Source of the DNA: Polynucleobacter corsicus | GTDB lineage: Bacteria; Pseudomonadota; Gammaproteobacteria; Burkholderiales; Burkholderiaceae | Reading direction: 5' to 3' | DNA: 64,000 nt | NCBI RefSeq assembly: GCF_018688255.1 | Contig: NZ_CP061314.1 | Span: forward strand, 1,612,001 to 1,676,000 | Part shown: piece by piece, positions 44,146 through 53,633 of the stretch | Layout of the letters: each line of letters starts with the position of its first letter | Position numbering within the stretch: position 1 is the stretch's first letter | Position numbers and translations under genes: made by a program | The notes under the pieces: model-generated | What the model was told of the DNA's origin: nothing | Database searches by the model: none | What the model saw: only the letters and a program-made list of their open reading frames with translations

Positions 44146-45459
44146 TTATTTGACTACCGCTGCAGAAACCAGCTGCTTAATCATGCGGCGATAGTACGGT
44201 CGAATTGGGCCTGGAACTTGACTCATGACGACAACAGCCATCTGCTCCTTAGGATCAATCCAAAAGAATGTACCCGCTGCGCCAGCCCACATGTGTTCAC
44301 CAGGAGAGCCATCAACAGATGCTAGGCCCTGACCTTGGCGAACCATAAAACCGAGACCAAAAGTGTAGCCATCAACACCCATCAGCAATTGACCAGGCGA
44401 AAGCGGTACCGTTGTTCTACTGCCCAACATATCAGATGCCATCAAATTAACTGTCATTGGCGACAAAATTCTTTGGCCATTTAACTCACCACCATTGAGC
44501 ATCATGCTGGCAAAGTTTAGATAGTCACCAGCCGTACCTGCTGCCCCTGCACCACCCGAATCATTGTTTGGCTTGATGGTGACATCTAGCAACTTGATAG
44601 GAGCTTTATTAAATGGATCAGTTGTGAATGGCTCAGCAATACGTGACTGCTTATCCGCAGGGACAGAAAATGCAGTGTCCTTCATCTGCAAAGGAGTAAA
44701 CAAACGCTCTTGTAGGAAATCCCCAAGACGTTTGCCGGAGGCTACTTCAACTACGCGACCCAACAAGTCTACGGACATACCGTATTCCCAGTTAGTCCCA
44801 GGCTGAGTACTTAATGGTGCCTTTGCAATACCCGTGATCATTTCTTGCGGGGTGACACGACGTTGATCATAGTCAGTACCGCCTGCCACATAAAGACCAG
44901 CATCGGTATATGCCTTCTTGATATTAGGATTGGAAGTAATTTCTGGGTAGCCAATTCCTGATGTGTGGCGTAAAAGATCCTGTACTGTAATTGGCTTTGC
45001 TGCAGGCACTAAGGAGTATTCCATATTGCCACTACTATCTTTTGTTCCTACGCTAACTTGCATATTGGCAAACTCAGGCATGAACTTAGAGATTGGATCG
45101 GCTAACTGAATCTTGCCCTCTTCTGCCAAAATCATTGCTGCAACAGATGCTAGCGGCTTGGTCATTGAATAGATTCTAAAAATAGAATCTTTGCTCATAG
45201 GCTTATTGGTGCTTTTATCTTGATAACCCACTACCTCTGAATAAACCAACTTTCCTTTGCGGTTGATCATGACTACCGCACCAGGAATATTGCCTTTATC
45301 TACCTCAGCCTGCAAAGAGGCCTTCACATTTTTCAATCTCGCAGATGACATGCCAACATCCTCAGGCTTTGCTGTTGGAATGTTTTGTGCAATCGCTAAG
45401 TTGCTGATAAAAAAGCTTGCTACAAGTAACTTATTAATAAGATTTTTTTGATATCGCAT
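44146..45459 (-). CDS. Serine hydrolase, beta-lactamase class C/EstB fold
   Basis: A 437-residue exported enzyme, with a signal peptide ending at NLAIAQ. The catalytic SxxK is SMTK in FRIYSMTKPLAS, the second motif is in NWEYGMSVDLLG (Tyr-Gly-Met, a variant of the usual YxN/YSN), and WAGAAGTFFWIDP provides the third-motif region. This fold covers esterases, D-amino peptidases and penicillin-binding proteins; a true beta-lactamase role is not implied. AAGGAG precedes the ATG. Confidence 0.9.
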   Translation of the reverse strand: MRYQKNLINKLLVASFFISNLAIAQNIPTAKPEDVGMSSARLKNVKASLQAEVDKGNIPGAVVMINRKGKLVYSEVVGYQDKSTNKPMSKDSIFRIYSMTKPLASVAAMILAEEGKIQLADPISKFMPEFANMQVSVGTKDSSGNMEYSLVPAAKPITVQDLLRHTSGIGYPEITSNPNIKKAYTDAGLYVAGGTDYDQRRVTPQEMITGIAKAPLSTQPGTNWEYGMSVDLLGRVVEVASGKRLGDFLQERLFTPLQMKDTAFSVPADKQSRIAEPFTTDPFNKAPIKLLDVTIKPNNDSGGAGAAGTAGDYLNFASMMLNGGELNGQRILSPMTVNLMASDMLGSRTTVPLSPGQLLMGVDGYTFGLGFMVRQGQGLASVDGSPGEHMWAGAAGTFFWIDPKEQMAVVVMSQVPGPIRPYYRRMIKQLVSAAVVK

Positions 45460-45690
45460 GTCGGTCTCCTTGTTGTATTAATTTCGAACGATAATAGCAT
45501 GTGGTATTTTTCAACCCCAGCATAAATTTAGTGCAGCGCACAAAAATTGCCGGTTACCAATTCAATAGATAAACTAGTACTAACCCCAAACCCTCAAACG
45601 TGCGATATCGTGACAGTGCAGAGAAAAAATAAAAGGATGTTTCAAATCAAGGAAACATTCAATTAAATTAAAACTAAAAAAGGAGATTTA

Positions 45691-46758
45691 ATGAAGATCA
45701 ATGTATATGTGACACGTTTCTTAATGCTAATAGCGAGCGCTTGTATTGCACATTCCGCATTTTCCCAAAACTACCCAATAACACCCCTTTCAGAATCAGC
45801 TCTAAAAGCACCTCTTATTATTAACAAACAGGGGAGTTTCTTTGTTGGTGGTCAAGATGTCGAATCTAGCACCCTATCAACCATGCCAGCATTTGGCTCT
45901 AAAGGAACGATCACTCTAGATCAGATGTATGTGGCATATCAAATTCCTGTTAAAGCCAAGTCAACCTCCGTTGTCCTGATACATGGTTGTTGCCTAACGG
46001 GCAAGACCTGGGAGTCAACTCCAGACAATCGCATGGGATGGAACGAATACTTCGTCCGCAGAGGCTTTCCAACCTATGTCGTTGATCAAGTTGGACGTGG
46101 CCGCTCTGCAGTCAATGCGGCCTCTCAAATTAATGCAGTTAAAACAAATCAGGTTCCACCTGAAAAATTACCGACTGTAATTGCCGCTAGCCATGAGGGT
46201 GCCTGGCAAATCTTTCGTTTTGGTGCTGAATATCCAAAGACGTTTGAGAACCAAAGATTTCCCATTGCCGCACAAAAAGGCCTTTGGCAACAGATGGTAG
46301 CCGACTGGTACTACGGACTAGAAGAGCCTAACGCTACGCCAATAGCATTGTCAACGCTATCAAAAGAGCTCAAAAAAACTGTGTTGATAAGCCATTCACA
46401 ATCTGGTATTTTTCCATTTAATTCTGCCAAAATTAGTAACGAAGGTATTGCAGGTATCATTTCTATTGAGCCGGCAGTATGTCCCTCAGCAGATTCTGAT
46501 TTAACGCCTTACTTAAAAATACCCTCACTGGTCATGTTTGGGGATTTTGTTGAGTTATCAACTAGATGGGCTCCGCGATTAAAAGCCTGCCGAGAGTTTG
46601 TTACTAAAGTCAATGCGCAAGGCGGCAAGGCTGAATTACTCGTTCTACCTGAAATTGGCATAAAAGGAAATACGCATATGTTGATGCAAGATAACAATTC
46701 AATTGAGCTGGCTTCATTACTGAGTACTTGGATTGAAAAATGTCTATCAATTAAATAA
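45691..46758 (+). CDS. Secreted alpha/beta-hydrolase (esterase-like)
   Basis: A 355-residue exported protein, with a signal peptide ending at SAFSQ. The oxyanion region is VVLIHGCCLTGKTWES, followed by VVDQVGRGRSA, the probable nucleophile Ser in LISHSQSGIFPF, and a final His in KGNTHMLMQDNNS. The nucleophile motif (HSQSG) is close to the normal GxSxG. AGGAG lies upstream of the ATG. A strong terminator follows at 46837. The substrate is unknown. Confidence 0.85.
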   Translation: MKINVYVTRFLMLIASACIAHSAFSQNYPITPLSESALKAPLIINKQGSFFVGGQDVESSTLSTMPAFGSKGTITLDQMYVAYQIPVKAKSTSVVLIHGCCLTGKTWESTPDNRMGWNEYFVRRGFPTYVVDQVGRGRSAVNAASQINAVKTNQVPPEKLPTVIAASHEGAWQIFRFGAEYPKTFENQRFPIAAQKGLWQQMVADWYYGLEEPNATPIALSTLSKELKKTVLISHSQSGIFPFNSAKISNEGIAGIISIEPAVCPSADSDLTPYLKIPSLVMFGDFVELSTRWAPRLKACREFVTKVNAQGGKAELLVLPEIGIKGNTHMLMQDNNSIELASLLSTWIEKCLSIK

Positions 46759-46836
46759 TTCTCTCTCACGCTATTTCTAAAAGATATTCAAGTATTTAGA
46801 AAAACATCACAGATGTAACGTAAAGTAGCAATAAAA

Positions 46837-46860
46837 AATACCAACCCGAAGGTTGGTATT
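46837..46860. terminator. Bidirectional terminator between esterase and tRNA genes
   Basis: A 10-bp perfect stem AATACCAACC/GGTTGGTATT with a CGAA loop (TTCG on the minus strand) and T-rich sequence on both sides. It ends the esterase gene on plus and the tRNA transcript on minus. Confidence 0.9.
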
Positions 46861-46868
46861 TTCATTTC

Positions 46869-46945
46869 TGGTGGGCCCACCAGGACTTGAACCTGGGACC
46901 AAAGGATTATGAGTCCTCTGCTCTAACCAACTGAGCTATAGGCCC
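46869..46945 (-). tRNA. tRNA with CAU anticodon, probably tRNA-Ile2 (lysidine type)
   Basis: The 77-base minus-strand sequence folds as a cloverleaf: acceptor GGGCCTA/TGGGCCC, D arm AGCTCAGTTGGTTAGAGC, anticodon loop CTCATAA, T arm CCAGG TTCAAGT CCTGG, and encoded CCA. The CAU anticodon could serve Met or, after lysidine modification, Ile (AUA). The TTGGTC variable region and GTTCAAGTCC T loop favour Ile2. It lies 13 bp past the rpoD stop on the same strand. Its 3' part is repeated at 44.1 and 21.8 kb. Confidence 0.92.
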
Positions 46946-46958
46946 GTTAGTCTTTGGA

Positions 46959-49499
46959 TCAATCCTCTTCGAGGAAGGTCTTGAGTTTGTCGCTGCGGCT
47001 TGGATGACGCATCTTTCTCAAGGCCTTGGCTTCAATCTGACGAATACGCTCACGCGTCACGTCAAATTGCTTACCCACTTCTTCGAGAGTATGGTCTGTA
47101 CTCATCTCAACACCAAAGCGCATGCGCAGCACTTTTGCTTCGCGTGGCGTTAATGAATCTAGAACGTCTTTCACTACATCGCGCATCGAATCGTGCAAAG
47201 CTGCTTCAGCTGGGGCCAAGGTATTGCTATCTTCAATGAAGTCGCCCAAGTTGGAGTCCGCATCATCACCAATTGGCGTTTCCATGGAGATTGGCTCTTT
47301 AGCAATCTTCATAATCTTGCGAATCTTGTCCTCAGGAATTTCCATCTTGAGAGCCAAGGTTGCAGCATCTGGCTCATGACCAGTCTCTTGCAAGATTTGA
47401 CGGCTAATACGGTTCATCTTGTTGATCGTCTCAATCATATGCACTGGGATACGAATCGTACGTGCCTGGTCAGCAATAGAACGGGTAATCGCCTGACGAA
47501 TCCACCAAGTTGCATAAGTAGAGAACTTATAACCACGACGGTATTCAAACTTATCTACCGCCTTCATCAAACCGATATTACCCTCCTGGATCAAATCCAA
47601 GAACTGCAAACCGCGGTTGGTGTATTTCTTAGCAATCGAGATTACCAAACGTAAGTTGGCAACAGTCATTTCACGCTTTGCTTCACGGGTACGCTTCTCG
47701 CCAGCAGTCATCTGCTTGTTTACTTCTTTCAACTCTGGAAGTGGTAATACAACGCGCGTCTGAATATCAATCAACTTCTGCTGTAGTTCTTGAATCGCTG
47801 GAACGTTACGCTGCAGCAATGCGGTGTATGGCTTGTTTTCTTTGAGGAGCTTATTTACCCACTCTAGATTCATCGACATTTTTGGGAAGTCTTTTAATAC
47901 CTCACCACGATTAACGCCAACCTTATCTACCAACAAGCTCACAATGCCGCGCTCGAGCTTCCAAACTTGGTCCACTTGTGAGCGCATGGTGTCACATAAT
48001 TTCTCAACACTCTTTGCAGTCAAACGGAAGCCAAGTAACTCACCACGAATAGCTTCTTGCGCCTTGATATAAGCTGGGCAGTTATAACCCTCTTTATCAA
48101 AAGCACGACGCATCTTGTCAGACTGGGTGCGCACAATTGCAAACTTCTCTAGGGAGATCTGCTTTAATTCCTCGAGTTGTTTTGCGTTTGCTGTCGCTGC
48201 ACCGCCGCCGCCTCCACCTTCATCTTCGCCGCCTTCTTCGTCACCCTCTTCAGCATCTGGGTCGATTTCTGGCTCTTCAGGTCCAAGCTTAATATCTTCG
48301 GCGTTTGGATCAACTAAACCATCGACAAATTGATCAATCTCCATCTCGCCGCTAGCAATCTTGTCTACGTTAGCCAAGATCTCGCCGATCGTAACAGGGC
48401 AAGCGGCCAAGGCCATCACCATGTCTTTAAGACCTGCTTCAATCTTCTTCGCAATCACGATCTCGCCTTCGCGAGTTAGCAAATCTACAGTACCCATCTC
48501 GCGCATATACATACGGACTGGATCAGTTGTACGACCGAACTCGGAGTCAACAGTAGCTAAAGCAGCTTCCGCTTCTTCTTCAGCCTCTTCTTCGGAAGTC
48601 GTTGCGGAAGCATTTTCATTTAGGAGCAGGGTCTCAGCATCTGGAGCCTGCTCATACACAGTAATGTTGATATCGTTCAAGAGACTGATCAATGTTTCTA
48701 ATGCGTCAGCATCTGACAACTCATCAGACATCACGTCATTCATTTCGCCATGAGTTAAGTAACCCTTGGACTTACCCATCTTGATCAATGTCTTCAGACG
48801 AGTACGACGTAATTCTTGTTGCTCTTCAGAACCCAACTGTTGCGCTGCGAATTCTTTTAAGAGTGCTTTTTCTTTTGCCTTACGCTCACGTGCTTTTTGA
48901 CGATCAGTGAGAACTGGTTCAGCACCTTCCGCAGCAGCATCCGCTTTTGGTTTGCGACCTTTTTTTACTTCTTCTGTCGCAACAAGCTCAGTCTCTAGCT
49001 CAACTGCTTTTGCTTTTTTACCCTTAGCTTCTTTGGCTTCCGGAACTTCCTTAGCCGCTTTAGCATCCTTGGCTGGCTTTAACTCAAGCTTAGGAGCGGC
49101 AGCTTTGGCTTTTTTAGGTGCTTCTACTTTCGCTACTGGCTTTGCCGCGGTCTTTGTTGGAGCTTTTGCTGCTGGCTTAGCGGGAGCCTTCACTGGCTTA
49201 GCTGGTGCTTTTGCTGTTACTTTAGATTTAGCTACTGGTTTGGCAGGGGCCTTCGCTTTTGCTGCTGGCTTGGCAGGTGCTTTTACTGGTGCCTTAGCTT
49301 TAGCAACTGGTTTAGTAGGCGTCTTGGCTTTTGCCGCTGGCTTAGCCGGTGCTTTGGCTTTGGCTACTGGCTTGGCTGCCTTTGCGGGGGCTTTAGCTTT
49401 AGCAACTGCCTTGGCTTTTGCCACTGGCTTGACTGGTGCTTTGGCTTTCGCTACTGGCTTGGCTGGTTTAGCTGCTGGTTTTTTCTTGGTATTAGGCAT
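46959..49499 (-). CDS. rpoD: Primary sigma factor RpoD (sigma-70) with long N-terminal tail
   Basis: An 846-residue housekeeping sigma factor. Residues 1 to about 165 are a low-complexity Lys/Ala/Pro tail with repeats such as [12 protein letters not shown]. Region 1.1 follows (about 205-290), region 1.2 begins [21 protein letters not shown], then an acidic/Gly-rich non-conserved segment with GGGGGG. Region 2 contains [22 protein letters not shown], and region 4 contains [14 protein letters not shown] and [20 protein letters not shown]. The core is standard, so it should recognise usual -35/-10 promoters. The tail is much longer than in enteric RpoD. It is last in the rpsU-yqeY-dnaG-rpoD series. 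Confidence 0.97.
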   Translation of the reverse strand: MPNTKKKPAAKPAKPVAKAKAPVKPVAKAKAVAKAKAPAKAAKPVAKAKAPAKPAAKAKTPTKPVAKAKAPVKAPAKPAAKAKAPAKPVAKSKVTAKAPAKPVKAPAKPAAKAPTKTAAKPVAKVEAPKKAKAAAPKLELKPAKDAKAAKEVPEAKEAKGKKAKAVELETELVATEEVKKGRKPKADAAAEGAEPVLTDRQKARERKAKEKALLKEFAAQQLGSEEQQELRRTRLKTLIKMGKSKGYLTHGEMNDVMSDELSDADALETLISLLNDINITVYEQAPDAETLLLNENASATTSEEEAEEEAEAALATVDSEFGRTTDPVRMYMREMGTVDLLTREGEIVIAKKIEAGLKDMVMALAACPVTIGEILANVDKIASGEMEIDQFVDGLVDPNAEDIKLGPEEPEIDPDAEEGDEEGGEDEGGGGGGAATANAKQLEELKQISLEKFAIVRTQSDKMRRAFDKEGYNCPAYIKAQEAIRGELLGFRLTAKSVEKLCDTMRSQVDQVWKLERGIVSLLVDKVGVNRGEVLKDFPKMSMNLEWVNKLLKENKPYTALLQRNVPAIQELQQKLIDIQTRVVLPLPELKEVNKQMTAGEKRTREAKREMTVANLRLVISIAKKYTNRGLQFLDLIQEGNIGLMKAVDKFEYRRGYKFSTYATWWIRQAITRSIADQARTIRIPVHMIETINKMNRISRQILQETGHEPDAATLALKMEIPEDKIRKIMKIAKEPISMETPIGDDADSNLGDFIEDSNTLAPAEAALHDSMRDVVKDVLDSLTPREAKVLRMRFGVEMSTDHTLEEVGKQFDVTRERIRQIEAKALRKMRHPSRSDKLKTFLEED

Positions 49500-49723
49500 T
49501 TATTAGCACTTACTCACGTTACTGATGATTGTTCTCGACTGCTTAGGCGCAGCCACTTAGTCCACTTGCCCCAAATTTCTTCAAAATAAAGCGCAAGTGG
49601 CTGAATTAAATCGGTTTTTTTCTGGGAATAGAGGATTATAGTCGATTACGACTTTTTTACCCCCATCCGCACTCAAAATATGGGGTAAATTTCGGGTTTT
49701 TCTAGGGTGAAATCAGAAAATTC
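49500..49723 (-). other. dnaG-rpoD intergenic region
   Basis: This 224-base gap probably holds a promoter for rpoD, as in other macromolecular-synthesis operons, but no clear -35/-10 pair can be assigned. A separated inverted repeat, CCACTTGC/GCAAGTGG, with a 27-base spacer lies near its middle. Confidence 0.35.
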
Positions 49724-51673
49724 TTAGGAGAATTTCAATCTTTCGCCCAGTTCGCGATATCGTGCTCGATCTTGCTCTGTAGCAGTACTGCCAGCAATCT
49801 TTTGGGCGATTTCTGTCATTTCTGTTTTTAGGTGGGTAAGCTCCAGCTTTTTAAAGGCTCCATCTAAATCTGCCATCGCTCCTTCAATCTCTAAATCGGA
49901 GCCCATGACCCGCTTTCTTAGTACCTCATAGAGCGGGGCCAGCTCGCTGCGAGATAGTTGCTCTTGAAATAAAGCAAATGCGCCGGCGCCTACTGCTGGT
50001 GGCTTACCGTTTTCACTAGGAATCAATTCAACCTGATCGCACTGAGTCAATAAATCCTTCATGAGCTCTAATGCTTTTTCTGAGCGTAACTCGGAAGCCT
50101 GCAAAGCAAGCGCCCTCTTATTAGTATCCAAAGCTTTTCCTAAATGTGGAAACTGAATCAAGACGCGCAACATCTGCTCAGCTAAATCTGTAGGGGCTTG
50201 TGGAGGTGGGATATTGAGTACAGGGGCTCTTTTCGCTGAACCCTTAGAGGCCTGCCAAGGTGCGCCCTGAGTCCGGTTGCCGTTATTGGCTTGAACAAAG
50301 TTGGGTGCACGTTGATTTGTTGTTGCGTAAGAACCTTGCTGCACTGGTGCAGGAACTATCGTCAATCCACAGAAAGACTCTAACTCTGCCGGCGTTGAAT
50401 TCGTTCGAATGGCGAGCTCACGCAAGATTTGCGTACGCAGAGCAATTGGCGGCATGGATAGCAACATCGGCTTTGCTGCATGGTGCGTTTGCGCCCTTCC
50501 TTCAGGCGTTGTCAGCTCGTGGTCTTGACTTGCAATCTTAAAAAAGAAGCTGGAGATCGACATCGCTTCTTTGATGACTTTTTCAAAGGCAGGCGCGCCA
50601 TAGGCTCGGACATAACTATCGGGGTCGTGCTCTGTAGGTAAAAATAAGAAACGAATTTCTTTGTCATCCGACATTAACGGGAGGCACGCTTCCAGCGCAC
50701 GTTGCGCCGCACGCTGTCCAGCAGAGTCACCATCAAAGGAAAATACAATCCGATCAGTTTGGCGCAACAACATGCGCACGTGGTTTGCAGTACAGGCCGT
50801 ACCTAATGTAGCTACGGCATTAGGAAAACCCAATTGCGCGAGTGCCACGACATCCATATAACCCTCGCACACCAAAACATATTCTTGCGAGCGGATAGCC
50901 TGTCTAGCCTCGAACAGGCCATACAAGGTATTGCCTTTAGAGAACAAAGGTGTTTCTGGTGAATTTAAATACTTAGGCTCACCTTGATCCAAAATGCGTC
51001 CACCAAAGCCAATGGTCTGCCCCTTGGGATTGCGAATCGGAAACATGATGCGATCACGAAAGCGATCGTAGCGTCTTGCGGTTTGGTTATTGTCGCTCTG
51101 CTCACTCTGAATGAGTAAGCCACCCTCAAGCAAAGTCTTGGCCACTTCATCATTGGCATAAGTACCAAAGACTGCCTCAAGACCTTGCCAGCCATCAGGT
51201 GCGTAACCCAGGGAATACCGTTTAGCGATCTCACCAGTGAGACCGCGCCCCTTCAAGTACTCCACAGCACGCGGCGCTACTTTCAGTTGTTGGCGATACC
51301 AATCGGCAGCTGAACTCATCACTTCACTTAATGCCATGGTCTGCTGTTGGCGGGCAACATCATTCGCAGTACGCTCTTCACGCGGCACATCTAATCCTGC
51401 GGAACGTGCCAAGTCTTCAATGGCATCCACATAACCAAGACCGGAATACTCCATGAGAAAACTAATAGCAGAACCATGCGCCCCGCAACCAAAGCAGTGA
51501 TAGAACTGCTTGGTAGGTGATACAGAAAATGAAGGGGATTTCTCAGAATGAAAGGGGCACAAACCCTGAAAGTTCGCACCTGCTTTTTTTAACTTCACGT
51601 GCTGCCCAACCACATCCACGATGTCGACCCGATTTAGTAAATCGGCAATGAAGGATTGGGGTATGAGAGCCAT
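49724..51673 (-). CDS. dnaG: DNA primase
   Basis: A 649-residue replication primase. The N-terminal CHC2 zinc finger uses C39, H42, C60 and C63. The catalytic TOPRIM segment includes VCEGYMDVVALAQLGFPNAVATLGTA and FSFDGDSAGQRAAQRALE. The C-terminal helicase-binding domain is less conserved and follows an Ala/Pro/Gln-rich linker (about residues 445-490). The start gives the usual ALIPQSFIADLLNRVDIVDVV N-terminus. It follows yqeY after 29 bp. Confidence 0.97.
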   Translation of the reverse strand: MALIPQSFIADLLNRVDIVDVVGQHVKLKKAGANFQGLCPFHSEKSPSFSVSPTKQFYHCFGCGAHGSAISFLMEYSGLGYVDAIEDLARSAGLDVPREERTANDVARQQQTMALSEVMSSAADWYRQQLKVAPRAVEYLKGRGLTGEIAKRYSLGYAPDGWQGLEAVFGTYANDEVAKTLLEGGLLIQSEQSDNNQTARRYDRFRDRIMFPIRNPKGQTIGFGGRILDQGEPKYLNSPETPLFSKGNTLYGLFEARQAIRSQEYVLVCEGYMDVVALAQLGFPNAVATLGTACTANHVRMLLRQTDRIVFSFDGDSAGQRAAQRALEACLPLMSDDKEIRFLFLPTEHDPDSYVRAYGAPAFEKVIKEAMSISSFFFKIASQDHELTTPEGRAQTHHAAKPMLLSMPPIALRTQILRELAIRTNSTPAELESFCGLTIVPAPVQQGSYATTNQRAPNFVQANNGNRTQGAPWQASKGSAKRAPVLNIPPPQAPTDLAEQMLRVLIQFPHLGKALDTNKRALALQASELRSEKALELMKDLLTQCDQVELIPSENGKPPAVGAGAFALFQEQLSRSELAPLYEVLRKRVMGSDLEIEGAMADLDGAFKKLELTHLKTEMTEIAQKIAGSTATEQDRARYRELGERLKFS

Positions 51674-51702
51674 CAGTATGGGATGAGGCTGAACTTATTA
51701 AC

Positions 51703-52149
51703 TTACTTAGCCAGCGCCACTTTTACTAAACCAGAAACTTTGCCCATATCGGCTTTACCAGCCAATTGACCTTTAAGAACGCCAATCACTTTACCCATAT
51801 CCTGTGGGCCAGCAGCACCAGTCGATGCCACTGCTGCAGCTACCGCCGCCTCTACTTCTGCATCAGATAACTGTGCTGGTAAGTAGTCTTGCAGAATGAC
51901 CATTTCAGCTGCTTCGATCGCTACTAAATCATCACGATTGGCTTTTTCAAATTGAGAAATAGAATCTTTGCGCTGCTTAATCATCTTTTCAATCGTAGCG
52001 ATGACGCTGGCATCATCCATCACAATGCGATCATCTACTTCACGCTGCTTGATGGCTGCTAATAGAAGACGAATAGTTCCAAGGCGTGCCACTGCTTTTG
52101 CACGCATCGCGTTTTTCATATCTTCAGTAATTTGATCTTTCAGACTCAT
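51703..52149 (-). CDS. yqeY: GatB/YqeY domain protein
   Basis: A 148-residue protein beginning MSLKDQITEDMKNAMRAKAVARLGTIRLLLAAIKQREVD in segments and ending MGKVSGLVKVALAK, standard for YqeY. The family shares the tRNA-binding tail domain of GatB, but its own role is unclear. Its presence between rpsU and dnaG is conserved in many bacteria. Confidence 0.95.
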   Translation of the reverse strand: MSLKDQITEDMKNAMRAKAVARLGTIRLLLAAIKQREVDDRIVMDDASVIATIEKMIKQRKDSISQFEKANRDDLVAIEAAEMVILQDYLPAQLSDAEVEAAVAAAVASTGAAGPQDMGKVIGVLKGQLAGKADMGKVSGLVKVALAK

Positions 52150-52203
52150 GGTATTTTTCTCTGGTATTCAATATCTCATACATTGCTGGCGATTCAAAAG
52201 CAA

Positions 52204-52234
52204 AAACCCGCTGCGTTTCACCGTCAGCGGGTTT
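52204..52234 (-). terminator. Attenuator/terminator after rpsU
   Basis: A 10-bp stem AAACCCGCTG/CAGCGGGTTT with an 11-base loop is followed on the minus strand by a T-rich tract. It lies 36 bp after rpsU and before yqeY-dnaG, where a leaky terminator is known in the E. coli operon to set the ratio of S21 to primase. Confidence 0.75.
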
Positions 52235-52269
52235 CAAAGCCTCTCGGTGAGGAGAGCTTTTAAATTCGA

Positions 52270-52482
52270 TTAGTAAAGCTTTTTAGGCAACATCTGGCTG
52301 CGAATACGCTTGTAATGGCGTTTAGCAGCAGCGGCCTTTTTACGCTTACGTTCAGCCGTTGGCTTCTCGTAGAACTCGCGGGCACGCAAGTCGGTCAAAA
52401 GGCCATTCTTTTCAATGGTGCGCTTGAAACGGCGCAATGCCACTTCAAAAGGTTCGTTCTCACGGAGGCGGACTGTAGTCAT
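52270..52482 (-). CDS. rpsU: Ribosomal protein S21
   Basis: A 70-residue basic protein with the S21 pattern [52 protein letters not shown] in continuous segments. It helps 30S subunits start translation. It is the first gene of the rpsU-yqeY-dnaG-rpoD series and is divergent from tsaD. Confidence 0.97.
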   Translation of the reverse strand: MTTVRLRENEPFEVALRRFKRTIEKNGLLTDLRAREFYEKPTAERKRKKAAAAKRHYKRIRSQMLPKKLY

Positions 52483-52559
52483 ACTTGTTTAACTCGTATA
52501 TGCTCGAAAAATATCGATAAATTAACTGAAAAGCGATTCTAGCACGACCAAGTACAAAA

Positions 52560-53633
52560 ATGATTGTTTTAGGCATAGAAACTTCTTGTGACGAGACCGG
52601 GGTGGCCGTATACGACACCACCCCCTGGGAAAACCACGCCCCAGCCCATCAGGGCATCCTAGGACAGGCACTGCACTCCCAAATTGCCATGCATCGGGAC
52701 TATGGGGGCGTTGTCCCAGAATTGGCCTCTAGAGACCATATCAGGCGGGTTTTACCCCTTTTGGATGACACTTTGTATGAGGCTGGGCTCAAATTAAAAG
52801 ATATTGATGCGGTAGCCTATACCCAGGGCCCCGGATTGGCTGGTGCCCTACTCGTGGGGAGTGCTTTTGCTAAATCCCTAGCCCAGGGTCTGAATTTGCC
52901 CTCGATTGGGGTGCATCACCTCGAAGGACACCTGCTTTCACCACTTTTAGGGGTTTCTGTACCAGAATTCCCTTTTATCGCCCTTCTAGTCTCGGGCGGA
53001 CATACCCAGCTGATGCTGGTGAGCGGGGTTGGTAAATACCAACTTCTGGGTGAAACCTTGGATGATGCCGCTGGCGAAGCCTTTGATAAAACAGCCAAAT
53101 TACTGGGCTTGGACTACCCGGGCGGAGCTGCTATCTCCAAATTGGCAGAAAAAGGCCAATCCGGACGCTTCGATTTGCCCAAGCCAATGCTGCACTCAGG
53201 GGATTTGGACTTTTCTTTCTCCGGACTCAAAACAGCAGTTCTAAACCAGGTGAAAAAATTTGAGGCATTAGGCATTACTGATTCTGATGAGATAGCAACT
53301 TTTCATGCGGATCTCGCACGAAGCTTTGTCGATTCCTTGGTCACAGTACTCGTCAGCAAATCAGAGAAGGCGCTTAAGCAAACTGGCTGCAAACATGTTG
53401 TGCTGGCAGGTGGCGTGGGTGCCAATTTGCAATTACGCGCAGCTCTTAATGCGAGCGCTCAAAAGAATCGATTTGAAGTGCACTATCCACCTGTCGATCT
53501 ATGCACTGATAACGGTGTGATGATTGCATTTGCTGGAGCGCTGCGCATGTTGGCAGAAAATAATGGCTCAACTACTTCAGGCGCTTTTGATATCAAACCC
53601 CGCTGGGATTTGGCGAGCAATAATCTTAATTAG
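52560..53633 (+). CDS. tsaD: tRNA threonylcarbamoyltransferase TsaD
   Basis: A 357-residue ASKHA-fold enzyme that attaches the threonylcarbamoyl group to A37 of ANN-reading tRNAs. It starts [19 protein letters not shown], with the metal His pair in [12 protein letters not shown], and [13 protein letters not shown] and [20 protein letters not shown] near the end. Length is normal. It is convergent with folE2, overlapping by 8 bp. Confidence 0.97.
   Translation: MIVLGIETSCDETGVAVYDTTPWENHAPAHQGILGQALHSQIAMHRDYGGVVPELASRDHIRRVLPLLDDTLYEAGLKLKDIDAVAYTQGPGLAGALLVGSAFAKSLAQGLNLPSIGVHHLEGHLLSPLLGVSVPEFPFIALLVSGGHTQLMLVSGVGKYQLLGETLDDAAGEAFDKTAKLLGLDYPGGAAISKLAEKGQSGRFDLPKPMLHSGDLDFSFSGLKTAVLNQVKKFEALGITDSDEIATFHADLARSFVDSLVTVLVSKSEKALKQTGCKHVVLAGGVGANLQLRAALNASAQKNRFEVHYPPVDLCTDNGVMIAFAGALRMLAENNGSTTSGAFDIKPRWDLASNNLN

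Larger units (their letters stand above)
21812..46945. other. Candidate tRNA-bounded genomic island
   Basis: The segment between the tRNA remnant at 21.8 kb and the intact tRNA is flanked by direct repeats of the tRNA 3' end, with another copy at 44.1 kb. The tRNA 3' end faces into the segment, as expected for integrase-type insertion. Contents are accessory catabolic and transport genes plus an IS element. No integrase is seen, so this is an inferred, decayed or passenger-only island, possibly built by two successive insertions. Confidence 0.45.

Noticed and set aside
44146..45459. Antibiotic-resistance beta-lactamase
   Set aside because: The SxxK fold is shared with esterases and peptidases; the second motif is atypical and nothing indicates a resistance role.
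47193..47654. A 153-codon plus-strand frame opposite rpoD regions 2-3
   Set aside because: It lies over the most conserved part of rpoD and shows no protein family features.
48907..49506. A 199-codon plus-strand frame opposite the start of rpoD
   Set aside because: It is the antisense of the Lys/Ala/Pro repeat in rpoD, so it stays open by composition only; its protein is simple Ala/Gly/Phe repeats.
49560..49610. Inverted repeat CCACTTGC/GCAAGTGG as an rpoD operator
   Set aside because: The arms are short and 27 bases apart, without promoter elements nearby; chance occurrence is likely.
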